64,000 nt of DNA from Bacteroidota bacterium (GTDB lineage: Bacteria; Bacteroidota; Bacteroidia; Chitinophagales; Saprospiraceae): contig JAHEAR010000014.1 in NCBI GenBank assembly GCA_024642665.1, positions 1-64,000 on the forward strand, written 5' to 3'. The number at the start of each line of letters is the position of its first letter. Within the stretch, counting starts at the first letter, position 1. A model generated the notes under the pieces. That model had not been told where the DNA came from. It saw nothing but the letters and a program-made list of their open reading frames with translations, and did not search any database. Shown piece after piece: positions 48,159 through 56,371 of the stretch. Made by a program: the position numbers and the translations under genes.

Positions 48159-49220
48159 TTACTTTTCACCGGGCTGTTGGGATGGCTTTGGCGTATTTTT
48201 TAGGGGGTTGGCCGTATCCTGCTCATGCATTTTCCTCGCTTTATAAATATCGATGGCTGCAAAAAGCGCTGCTCTGAAAGAAGCAGGGTCAGCTTCGTTC
48301 TTGCCGGCGATATCGAAGGCTGTGCCGTGATCCGGCGACGTACGAACGAAGGGTAAGCCTGCTGTATAATTAACCCCATTGTTAAAATTGAGAAGCTTAA
48401 AAGGGATCAGTCCCTGATCGTGATACATGGCCAGAATAGCATCATATTTATTGAAATTCATAGATCCGAAAAATCCGTCTGCCGGATAAGGACCCATGAC
48501 TACATTGCCGGCTTTCTTGCATTCCAGAATGGCCGGACGAATAATTTCTTCTTCTTCATTTCCGATTGTTCCATTTTCTCCGGCATGTGGATTGAGTCCT
48601 AAAACGGCTATCATAGGCCGGCCAATACCAAAATCAATTTGCAGAGATTTGGTCAGTGTATTCAACTTCCTTTTTATACTTTCTACGGAAAGCATCGAAG
48701 GAACATCCTTCAATGGAATGTGCACTGTGTTAAGTGCCATTCTTCGGTGATCTGCAATCATCATCATCAATCCTTCCTTGACGCCAAATTCATGCGCCAG
48801 GTATTCGGTATGTCCGGGATATTGAAATCCCGCCAGCTTCATGGCATTTTTACTGATTGGCGCGGTCACCAGTGCATCAATATGGCCATCCTTCAAATCT
48901 CTGACCGCCTGATCAAGGGCGATATGAGCAATTTTACCGGCCTCTTCTGTTTCTTTTCCTAATTCTATATTGATATTTTCCTGCCAGATATTTACCACAT
49001 TAATCCGCTGGTGATAGATTTTGTCTGCCGAAGCAGTGGTGTTAAAGGAAAAATCAGCCGGGTTAACGATGTTTTTATGGTAACTCATCACCTTGCTTGA
49101 ACCATAGATGACCGGCGTGCATAATTGCACGATCGATGGATGTGCCAGCGTCTTTATGATGACTTCTGGTCCTATCCCGTTAATATCTCCAATAGTAATC
49201 CCTAATCGAATCGTGCCCAT
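48159..49220 (-). CDS. pdxA: 4-hydroxythreonine-4-phosphate dehydrogenase PdxA
   Basis: A 353-residue NAD-dependent enzyme of pyridoxal 5'-phosphate biosynthesis. It oxidises 4-phosphohydroxy-L-threonine. Landmarks include GITIGDINGIGPEVIIK, VTAPISKNAMKLAGF, the metal-binding PGHTEYLA, YHDQGLIPFK and SPDHGTAFDIAGK. The last 20 residues (KMHEQDTANPLK onward) are a hydrophilic extension not needed for the fold. Cytoplasmic and monocistronic; converges on the GH73 gene. Confidence 0.95.
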   Translation of the reverse strand: MGTIRLGITIGDINGIGPEVIIKTLAHPSIVQLCTPVIYGSSKVMSYHKNIVNPADFSFNTTASADKIYHQRINVVNIWQENINIELGKETEEAGKIAHIALDQAVRDLKDGHIDALVTAPISKNAMKLAGFQYPGHTEYLAHEFGVKEGLMMMIADHRRMALNTVHIPLKDVPSMLSVESIKRKLNTLTKSLQIDFGIGRPMIAVLGLNPHAGENGTIGNEEEEIIRPAILECKKAGNVVMGPYPADGFFGSMNFNKYDAILAMYHDQGLIPFKLLNFNNGVNYTAGLPFVRTSPDHGTAFDIAGKNEADPASFRAALFAAIDIYKARKMHEQDTANPLKNTPKPSQQPGEK

Positions 49221-49457
49221 ATGATGTTGCTAAGTGGTTGAGTGAATAGGGGCAAAGATACACTTCGACGGGGGAGTGCGAAGTCCTTTATGCACTTAGT
49301 ACCCATCTGGAGAAGCAATTACATCTCTAATTTAATGAATATGACCACAATCATTAGTATTAATGACCCCTCTCATGAAAGCAATTGGGCAGACGGTTAT
49401 AATTTTAGATGTTCAAGAATTAGGTGTCAATACTATTTCAAAGCAGACAAATTGAAT

Positions 49458-49844
49458 ATGAGAAATAAGCTAATTATACAGTCAGTCATTCTAGTGGGGA
49501 TGGTTTTTATAAGTGTTATTTCCTGCACCTATGAAGAGGTGCTTCCTTACCAACCGGATCCGGGAGTTGATGTGCTTTTTGGTGCAGATATCATACCCAT
49601 TTTTGAAGGCAATTGTACTGCCTCCGGATGCCATAACGGTTCCGGACCCGCTCCGGATTTGAGATCTTCAGTGGCCTATGATGCCCTTTGGATGGGCGGA
49701 TATATCAATACAGAAACACCCGAACAAAGCAACCTTTACTTGTGGATGACGGATGCTTTTGGACCGATGCCTCCACAGGGTGGAAATGCTACAAACAATG
49801 CAAATGTGCTCCAGTGGATTAAACAAGGAGCACTCAATAATTAA
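49458..49844 (+). CDS. Cytochrome-like lipoprotein with a C-x4-CH site
   Basis: A 128-residue lipoprotein. The start at 49458 (MRNKLII) gives a signal with lipobox VISC; an upstream in-frame extension adds 72 unpromising residues. The mature part has FEGNCTASGCHNGSG, a C-x4-C-H motif with one histidine, close to a haem-c site but with two extra residues. It ends in a cytochrome-like MPPQGGN...NVLQWIKQGAL segment, which is seen in cytochrome c-type lipoproteins. It leads the electron-transfer cluster and is followed 24 bases later by a DUF5777 barrel gene. Whether it binds haem is uncertain. Confidence 0.7.
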   Translation: MRNKLIIQSVILVGMVFISVISCTYEEVLPYQPDPGVDVLFGADIIPIFEGNCTASGCHNGSGPAPDLRSSVAYDALWMGGYINTETPEQSNLYLWMTDAFGPMPPQGGNATNNANVLQWIKQGALNN

Positions 49845-49868
49845 GCGTTTAAGAAAAACCGAACTTCA

Positions 49869-50813
49869 ATGTCACTATCAGGATATAAATTTATTATCGT
49901 ATGCTGCTTAAGCATACTCCAATGGACAGGAATTCAGGCTCAGGAGGTGGAGCAACCCGTGGAAAGCAAGCCGGTGAAAAACACTTTTTCAAGTATCTGG
50001 ATTATCGACAATCAAACCGTCATGGTACCTTATAAGGGTACTTTTGAATTCGATATCCAGCATCGCTTTGGTTTGGTCTATAATGGATTTGAGGATTTAT
50101 GGGGCTTGTATGCGCCATCCAATATACGGTTGGGGTTTTCCTATGTCCCCGTGGATAAGCTCATGGTAGGGTTTGGGTTAACAAAGAACAACTTAACCTG
50201 GGATTTTAATGCGAAATATGCCATTTTGAAGCAAATGTCTTCCGGTGGAAGCCCGGTCAGTCTTACCTATTATGGCAATACGGCCATTGATACCAGAGAT
50301 AAAAGCTATTTCGCCAATGCGAATGATCTGGCCTTTACAGACCGGATGTCCTTTTTCCATCAGCTTATGGTTGCGAGAAAAATATCTGATAAACTTTCGC
50401 TTCAATTGGCCGGAAGTTTATCCCATTTCAATGCTGTGTATCCAACCGAAAATCCTTCCGATGGCAGTCTTCAGGAATTAGAAAACGACAATTTTTCAAT
50501 TGCGCTTTCTGCCCGATATAAGATATCCAATGCGATGAACATATTAGTGAACTATGATCAACCGCTCACTACGCGCCCTTCCTCTGATCCGGAAAAGCCT
50601 GATACCAAAGATCCTAAACCAAATCTTTCATTAGGTATAGAAATTAATTCCAGCGCGCACCAGTTTCAAATATTTGTTGGAAACTATAACAGCCTTATCC
50701 CACAGATCAACAATGCCTACAATACAAATTGGGGTTTTGGAGACAAAAAATTTTCCCTCTGGGATCCGGAATGGTTGATTGGATTTAATATTACCCGATT
50801 GTGGAGTTATTGA
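49869..50813 (+). CDS. DUF5777-family outer-membrane beta-barrel protein (copy 1)
   Basis: A 314-residue protein with a signal peptide (about 1-23, IQAQ) and the DUF5777 pattern of alternating beta strands: SIWIIDNQTVMVPYKGTFEF, NIRLGFSYVPVDKLMVGFG, ILKQMSSGGSPVSLTYYGN. The C-terminus ends in the aromatic LIGFNITRLWSY, typical of an outer-membrane barrel recognised by BAM. No function is established for the family. A paralogue closes the same cluster at 57478-58407, so a structural role in the cluster is likely (inference). Confidence 0.82.
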   Translation: MSLSGYKFIIVCCLSILQWTGIQAQEVEQPVESKPVKNTFSSIWIIDNQTVMVPYKGTFEFDIQHRFGLVYNGFEDLWGLYAPSNIRLGFSYVPVDKLMVGFGLTKNNLTWDFNAKYAILKQMSSGGSPVSLTYYGNTAIDTRDKSYFANANDLAFTDRMSFFHQLMVARKISDKLSLQLAGSLSHFNAVYPTENPSDGSLQELENDNFSIALSARYKISNAMNILVNYDQPLTTRPSSDPEKPDTKDPKPNLSLGIEINSSAHQFQIFVGNYNSLIPQINNAYNTNWGFGDKKFSLWDPEWLIGFNITRLWSY

Positions 50814-50848
50814 GAGAGGATTTTCACACCTAATAATTTAGATTAAAA

Positions 50849-51100
50849 ATGAATCAGGAGGAAAAGGAGAAAAATTCGAGACGAAGGTTTCTAGCCTTGG
50901 GCATGTTCGGTGATGTTGGTTTGGAAAAACTGCACGCCAAGACAACACCAGGAAGTGATGAAACCATCCCGATGTTAACCGCCGATGGAAAGTTGGTAGA
51001 AATTAATAAAGCCTTATTGGACAACGTAAAACGAGAGAAGGCCACAAATCACGATATTTTAAACTGGTCTGAACCACTTAAACATTCAAAGCTACCCTGA
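50849..51100 (+). CDS. Short Tat-motif protein preceding the iron-sulfur subunit
   Basis: An 83-residue protein. The N-terminus has a twin-arginine-like SRRRFLALG but the following hydrophobic core is weak (MFGDVGLEKL), so export is doubtful. The segment TIPMLTADGKLVEINKALLD resembles the ELVTVDSSAL region of the next protein's N-terminus. I recognise no family. The stop and the next ATG share a base (TGATG), which couples it to the Fe-S gene. It may be a small subunit or a Tat-type assembly partner. Confidence 0.6.
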   Translation: MNQEEKEKNSRRRFLALGMFGDVGLEKLHAKTTPGSDETIPMLTADGKLVEINKALLDNVKREKATNHDILNWSEPLKHSKLP

Positions 51101-52029
51101 TGGAAAAACATATAATTGAACCGACAAATCCAAGAAGGGATTTTCTTAAAACAGCAGCGATCGGTGTCGCCATAGCCTCTTGCGGCAGTGCGCTATGCAG
51201 TTGTAATAAAAGCAACAGCAATAGCGAAGATCAGGTGGTATTGCTATCTCCGGAAGGTGAACTTGTGACGGTTGACTCGTCAGCGTTGAAAGCCGCGAAT
51301 AAATCTCATTGTGTTTCAGGTGAGGCATCACGCAAAGGTATTCCGGGAAAGAAATTTGTAATGGTCGTGGATCTTGCCAGGTGCAAAAATGCTCAGAAAT
51401 GTCAGGAATCCTGTGATAAGAATCATCACACACAATATCCGAAAGAATATCTGAAGGTTTTGAAAATGCAGGATAATCCATCAGCTTCTCCATACTGGCA
51501 ACCCACCATGTGTTTTCATTGCGATGAACCGCCATGTGTTAAAGTGTGCCCTGTGGATGCCACGTTCAAAAGAGATGACGGATTGGTATTGATTGACAAT
51601 GATCGATGTATAGGATGTCGGTTTTGCATGGCAGCATGTCCTTATTCACAGCGCGTTTTCAACTGGGGCGAACCTGAAAAAATAGAATCTGAAATTACCT
51701 GCAAATCCCCGGAAAAGAGTGGTGTGAATACTACAATGGGAACAGTTGAAAAATGTGATTTCTGTCCGGACATGGTGAGAGAAGGTCAGATGCCCCACTG
51801 CGTAAGTGCATGCCCCAATGGGGTGTTTTACTTTGGGGATGAAAATGAAGATGCGGTCTCTAACGGAGAAGATACAGTCCGGTTGAGTAAACTATTGGCA
51901 GACAGAGCCGGCTATCGGGCGATGGAGGATTTGGGCACCAAGCCCCGGTTGTACTATTTGCCTCCTGTAAATCGACTGTTTCCATTTGAAGATGCAGCAG
52001 AAACTGAAGAAGATCATTCTGCAAACTAA
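51100..52029 (+). CDS. Tat-exported 4Fe-4S ferredoxin-type subunit (DmsB/NrfC/DsrO-like)
   Basis: A 309-residue electron-transfer protein. A Tat signal (RRDFLKTAAIGVAIA) precedes a linker and a four-cluster ferredoxin fold. Cysteine groups are CKNAQKCQESC (three cysteines, one fewer than canonical), CFHCDEPPCVKVCP, CIGCRFCMAACP and CDFCPDMVREGQMPHCVSACP. In known complexes this subunit passes electrons between a quinol-oxidising NrfD protein and a partner. The NrfD gene follows directly. It should act on the periplasmic side. No molybdopterin catalytic subunit gene is in the cluster. Confidence 0.93.
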   Translation: MEKHIIEPTNPRRDFLKTAAIGVAIASCGSALCSCNKSNSNSEDQVVLLSPEGELVTVDSSALKAANKSHCVSGEASRKGIPGKKFVMVVDLARCKNAQKCQESCDKNHHTQYPKEYLKVLKMQDNPSASPYWQPTMCFHCDEPPCVKVCPVDATFKRDDGLVLIDNDRCIGCRFCMAACPYSQRVFNWGEPEKIESEITCKSPEKSGVNTTMGTVEKCDFCPDMVREGQMPHCVSACPNGVFYFGDENEDAVSNGEDTVRLSKLLADRAGYRAMEDLGTKPRLYYLPPVNRLFPFEDAAETEEDHSAN

Positions 52030-52057
52030 ATCTATCTCACGAGACAAATTGTAAATA

Positions 52058-53416
52058 ATGGATATCAACAAAGTGCAATCGAATGAGCAAATAGAGAAAG
52101 ATTTGATGCCTAGGGCTTTTGGTCCGTATGGTAAACTATGGGTAGTGTTTTTGCTCTTCATTGGTGGTATTGGTCTTTACTATTATGTGCAGCAATTACG
52201 CCATGGATTGGTGGTCACCGGCCTGCGAGATTATACAACATGGGGTATTTACATTGCCAATTTTGTTTTTTTCGTCGCAATCAGTTTGGTCGGATCACTC
52301 ATGAGTGCAGTGCTTAAACTAACGAATGTGAAATGGCGTACACCGTTGACCAGAATATCCGAAATGATTGCGGTCGCGGCCATCATGTTTGCTGGCTTAA
52401 TTATTATAGTGGACATGGGTCGACCGGACAGATTTCTGAATGTCATTTTCCATGCAAGAATTCAATCCCCCATCACTTGGGATGTGATCGTCATTACGAC
52501 CTACTTGTTTATAAGCATGCTCTTATTGTATTTGCCCTTATTGCCAGATCTTGCCATCATGCGGGACAGGTTCAAGACCATTCCAAAATGGCAACAAAAG
52601 ATGTATGCTTTTATGGCCAACAACTGGAAAGGAACATCGGAGCAACACAAGATTTTGAATAAATCAGTTATGCTCTTGTCCGTTATGATTATTCCTGTGG
52701 CTTTTGGCATTCACACGGTCACTTCATGGCTTTTTGCCACAACCCTGAGACCGGGTTGGGACAGCACCAATTTTGGGCCTTATTTTATTTCAGGTGCCTT
52801 CATGGTTGGAGCAGGTGCTGTAATTGCCACCATGTTTGTGTTTAGAAAATTTTATGGACTTCATAAATATATTACACTGGATCATTTTGATAAAATGGGC
52901 AGGTTGCTGGTGCTATTGTCATTGGTCTATTTGTATTTTAATGTCAACGAATACTTTGTTCCGGCGTACAAAATGAAAGGTTCGGAAAGCGCCCATCTGA
53001 AGGAGTTGTTTACGGGAGCGTATGCTCCGTTATTCTGGTCTGTTCAGATTGGCGGAATGCTTATTCCAATCATTGTCCTGCTATTTAAAAAAGGAAGAAC
53101 ACCGTTAATCATGTTTGTCATTTCCATAATGGTTATCGTCGGCGCATGGTTTAAGCGATTTCTGATTGTCATTCCAACATTGCATCATCCTTATTTTCCA
53201 ATGGATCAGGCACCTGAAGCGTGGAGTCATTATACACCAACATTTGCTGAATGGTGTATTACCGGAGGATCTCTGGCCGGTGCACTTTTGATTGTTACGT
53301 TTCTGGTAAGATATTTTCCTATCATACCGGTTGAAGAAACCATTGAAGAACAGAAGGGTGGTACTAATGAATTAAATATTGAACGCGGGTATCAACCACA
53401 AATCGAAAAAATATGA
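52058..53416 (+). CDS. NrfD/PsrC/ActC-type membrane quinol-interacting subunit
   Basis: A 452-residue protein with about nine to ten hydrophobic helices. Conserved segments include RISEMIAVAAIMFAGLIIIVDMGRPDR, shortened here to VDMGRPDRFLNV, and NEYFVPAYKMKGSES, both near the quinone pocket in NrfD relatives. The length and pattern fit the ActC branch. It probably oxidises menaquinol and hands electrons to the preceding Fe-S subunit. Stop and next start overlap in ATGA at 53413-53416, so the following gene is coupled. Confidence 0.92.
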   Translation: MDINKVQSNEQIEKDLMPRAFGPYGKLWVVFLLFIGGIGLYYYVQQLRHGLVVTGLRDYTTWGIYIANFVFFVAISLVGSLMSAVLKLTNVKWRTPLTRISEMIAVAAIMFAGLIIIVDMGRPDRFLNVIFHARIQSPITWDVIVITTYLFISMLLLYLPLLPDLAIMRDRFKTIPKWQQKMYAFMANNWKGTSEQHKILNKSVMLLSVMIIPVAFGIHTVTSWLFATTLRPGWDSTNFGPYFISGAFMVGAGAVIATMFVFRKFYGLHKYITLDHFDKMGRLLVLLSLVYLYFNVNEYFVPAYKMKGSESAHLKELFTGAYAPLFWSVQIGGMLIPIIVLLFKKGRTPLIMFVISIMVIVGAWFKRFLIVIPTLHHPYFPMDQAPEAWSHYTPTFAEWCITGGSLAGALLIVTFLVRYFPIIPVEETIEEQKGGTNELNIERGYQPQIEKI

Positions 53417-54336
53417 GGACCCAATTGAGTAGAAAAATGTTATTCTCCCTTCTCATAAGGAGTATGTATTTGTTAGTTCTGGTGCTTTGTTTTTTCAACC
53501 AGGGATTTGCCCAAGCGGAAGGAGAAGATCAGAGTCCTGAGGCCAATGAAAAACTTAGTCTCCGAATGAGTTTTGACGTATATAAAATTAATGATGATTA
53601 TAAACTGGTTGCTAAAGCAAGAGTAAAAATCAATAACCGATATCAATTTATCAGTGATGTGAATGTTGATTTTTACACCGGAGAATCAGATGCCCAAATC
53701 CATTTAGGCAAAGGCGTAACCAATGAAAAAGGAGAAGCCTCTTTGATCGTTAAATCAAATCAAATCAGTGCGCAAACAACACCTTATGCCTTTTCCGTGC
53801 TGGCACAGAATAATTCGAAATATGATGACGAAGAGAAAAGTGTGATGGTCAATTCTGGTCAGTTAAAAATGGATTTGATGGAAGAGGATAGTGTCAAAAC
53901 TGTTAAACTTTTTGTTGGCGCTCTCGATTCAACCGGTCAAGTGGTGCCTATGGAAGACGCCAGCTGTCAGTTGTATGTAAAAAGACTATTTGGAAAACTT
54001 CCGGTCGGGGATGCTGAATCCACGGATGAAGAAGGACAGGTAACTTTTGAGTTTCCTGGGGACATTCCGGGAGATGAGAAAGGAAACATTACAATCATTG
54101 CAAGCATTGCCGAAAATGAGGTCATAGGAAATATAGAGACCAATCAGATTATGGCATGGGGTCAACCTATTACAGAGGAATATTTTTTTAGCAAGAGGGA
54201 ATTATGGTCGGCAAGGGCTAACTCCCCTATTTCGCTAATCATTATTGTTAATGCGGTATTAATAGGGGTTTGGGGTGTCATCTTTTATATATTTTTAGAA
54301 ATCAATAGAATTCATAAAATTGGGAAAATAAGTTAA
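53413..54336 (+). CDS. Single-pass Ig-like protein in the NrfD operon
   Basis: A 307-residue protein with a signal peptide (about 1-34, GFAQ). Two beta-sandwich (Ig- or cna-B-like) domains fill the periplasmic part: about 45-150 with VDFYTGESD and GEASLIVKSN, and about 155-255 with QVTFEFPGDIPGDE. A C-terminal helix (about 277-300, ISLIIIVNAVLIGVWGVIF) anchors it to the membrane. No cofactor site is visible. Translational coupling to NrfD (ATGA) suggests that it is a subunit or scaffold of the complex. I know no described family for it. Confidence 0.7.
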   Translation: MRTQLSRKMLFSLLIRSMYLLVLVLCFFNQGFAQAEGEDQSPEANEKLSLRMSFDVYKINDDYKLVAKARVKINNRYQFISDVNVDFYTGESDAQIHLGKGVTNEKGEASLIVKSNQISAQTTPYAFSVLAQNNSKYDDEEKSVMVNSGQLKMDLMEEDSVKTVKLFVGALDSTGQVVPMEDASCQLYVKRLFGKLPVGDAESTDEEGQVTFEFPGDIPGDEKGNITIIASIAENEVIGNIETNQIMAWGQPITEEYFFSKRELWSARANSPISLIIIVNAVLIGVWGVIFYIFLEINRIHKIGKIS

Positions 54337-54441
54337 GTATTTTGCAGTGTTTTAATAGGGAAGCGCCATATACTCTCCGCTGAATTTTGAGAAGAGGAGT
54401 TGAATCAGGAGTAAATATTTTTTAACTTTAACACAAAAAAA

Positions 54442-54843
54442 ATGAAACAAATCGTTTATTATTTTGCAGGTCTGTTAATTGTTGCCGCCGTAGGTATGGC
54501 TTTTATGGCAAAGCCTGTTGCTAATGATCCATGGCCGGTACCGGATAAGTATAAAGCCATGAAAAATCCTGTAACATTTGACAAAAGCGCTGCGGCAGCA
54601 CTTTATTCCACCCATTGTAAATCATGTCATGGGAAAGAAGGTTTGGGAGATGGAACCAAGGCCGCCCAGCTGGATACGGATTGTGGTGATTTTAGTTCTC
54701 CGGAATTCCAAAAGCAAAGTGATGGATCGATCTTTTATAAGACGATGGAAGGAAGAGATGATATGCCCAGCTTTAAGAAGAAAATTCCCGATGAAGACGA
54801 TATCTGGCAGTTGGTGCATTATCTGCGCACACTGAAAGGATAA
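54442..54843 (+). CDS. Monohaem c-type cytochrome
   Basis: A 133-residue protein with an N-terminal signal anchor (about 5-24). The haem-binding motif is CKSCH near residue 58, and the axial methionine is likely in GRDDMPSF. The C-terminal helix is DIWQLVHYLRTL. It fits a class I cytochrome c that shuttles electrons in the periplasm. It is the last gene before a terminator and lies 105 bases after the Ig-like protein gene, possibly with its own weak promoter (TTG-N20-TAACTTTA). Confidence 0.92.
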   Translation: MKQIVYYFAGLLIVAAVGMAFMAKPVANDPWPVPDKYKAMKNPVTFDKSAAAALYSTHCKSCHGKEGLGDGTKAAQLDTDCGDFSSPEFQKQSDGSIFYKTMEGRDDMPSFKKKIPDEDDIWQLVHYLRTLKG

Positions 54844-54858
54844 AAAGTAAATGATAAT

Positions 54859-54888
54859 GGGGCTATCCGCCTGGATAGTCCCGTTTTT
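54859..54888 (+). terminator. Terminator after the cytochrome gene
   Basis: GGGGCTATCC (54859-54868) pairs with GGATAGTCCC (54873-54882) around GCCT, with one G-T pair, followed by G and five T. It divides the cluster into two transcripts. Confidence 0.88.
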
Positions 54889-55010
54889 CTACAACGGTAG
54901 CCTGTTGGTTTTTATCGTTTAGAAATAGCCGTATGTGCTGTTCAAGCCATCTTCATCTCACCGTCTAATTATTCCAGTCTATCAAACAGTTCCAAAGTAA
55001 CCCACTATTT

Positions 55011-56228
55011 GTGCGGGTTTTTCTAGTAATGGGTATTGCCTCTTTATTGTTTGGCATGTACCAGTATTATTTTGCCGGCATAAAAGGGTTAATCAAACTT
55101 GAGATCGGGAAATCTAATAACCTGATCCTACGTGTCGGGGAAGCGGGAGAGATTTCCCAACAAAAGGATCAAATGGGTCTGACCATCACGCTTGATTCTG
55201 TAGTGATCAGACAGTATACTCCAACCTATGAAATCACTTTGTGGAAACTAAACAAGGCAGATACCACCCTTTCAGCTAAATCCCACGGGTCCGGATATAC
55301 TTTCATTGAACGCTTCTCTAGTGAACCCATGGAAATCAGACAAATTGAAAAGACTGATTTCTATTTTAGACTCAAAGCATTCTATCCCAATTTTGAATTT
55401 GCCTATCAGTATCCTGAAGATAGGGATACAATAGCAGCCCATGATCCCGGCATTACGATAGAACTTACCACTAACGAAGGAAACCCAATAGTGACACTTC
55501 AATCGGAACCCCCGTCCAAACGCCATTTAAAAGATATTGTTGGGCTGGGAGCAGCACTTTCATTTTATCAAGCCATATCGTTAGATAGCATCAAGGCAAT
55601 AAGTGTCAGAGGTAACCCCGGGGAGGACAGAATTATTTTAACCGGGTCTGATCGAAAGATGTATCATCTGCTGGATGGTTTGATAGAGGAAAAGCCATTT
55701 GAGGAGAATATATTTTATCCTATGCCGGGTCACGATAGTGTTGGCTTTAAGGTTCTATTCTGTTTTCCTGATATCGCTTACCTAAAGGCAGTGCCCTCGA
55801 CCAAAGGTGATGAGCCGCTAAATCCGGTGGCCAATATTGAAATCTGGAAAGCCGGACAGGGTGCTGTTGATGCATTTATTTACCCGGAAACCAATGTGCG
55901 TAAAGGGGGTGATTTTGGCATTCCAGGTTCTGATTACAAGCTCGGCTTACGCATCAATCCTGAGCAGCGAGTCCACTATAGTGATTGTCATATTTCAATT
56001 CGGGATGCAAGCAGCAAGATAGTTGAATCCCTCACATTTCATTCCGGAGAGCGTAAATCTTATCAGAATTTGCGTTTTCAACCGGTGGATTGCAATGATC
56101 AATATCCAAAACATCTTACCCTTGAAGTCACAAAAAGGAACAGCTTTCTGCCTGTTTTTTTTGGTTTTTTATTTCTCGGAATAGCACTCTTTCTTTTATT
56201 TATAGGTAAAAGCCACAAAGGGGTCTGA
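55011..56228 (+). CDS. ResB-like cytochrome c biogenesis protein
   Basis: A 405-residue membrane protein with a helix near the N-terminus (about 4-22), a large beta-rich periplasmic part and a C-terminal helix (about 378-400, LPVFFGFLFLGIALFLLF). The periplasmic part has ResB-like strands, FYPNFEFAYQY and GNPIVTLQSEPP. ResB/Ccs1 proteins carry haem for attachment to apocytochromes together with ResC/CcsA. Only one helix precedes the periplasmic domain, fewer than in typical ResB, so the call is moderate. The start is GTG at 55011; ATG at 55029 is possible. Confidence 0.6.
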   Translation: MRVFLVMGIASLLFGMYQYYFAGIKGLIKLEIGKSNNLILRVGEAGEISQQKDQMGLTITLDSVVIRQYTPTYEITLWKLNKADTTLSAKSHGSGYTFIERFSSEPMEIRQIEKTDFYFRLKAFYPNFEFAYQYPEDRDTIAAHDPGITIELTTNEGNPIVTLQSEPPSKRHLKDIVGLGAALSFYQAISLDSIKAISVRGNPGEDRIILTGSDRKMYHLLDGLIEEKPFEENIFYPMPGHDSVGFKVLFCFPDIAYLKAVPSTKGDEPLNPVANIEIWKAGQGAVDAFIYPETNVRKGGDFGIPGSDYKLGLRINPEQRVHYSDCHISIRDASSKIVESLTFHSGERKSYQNLRFQPVDCNDQYPKHLTLEVTKRNSFLPVFFGFLFLGIALFLLFIGKSHKGV

Positions 56229-56371
56229 AAGGAGTGTTGTTTGCCTATCGCTCTTATTTTCAGCCTATGAGTAAGATCAATTTGCGGACTGATGATCATC
56301 ATCTGTGTTTTGGCCTATTATCTTAAAATTTGAGACGCAATCGATTTTGTAAAAGCAATAAACCAATTTAT

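Noticed and set aside
48095-48277. Small plus-strand frame after the GH73 gene
   Set aside because: It overlaps the pdxA 3' end and has no family resemblance or start signal.
49242-49457. N-terminal extension of the cytochrome-like lipoprotein
   Set aside because: Its composition is unlike a protein domain, and the downstream ATG gives a proper lipoprotein signal.
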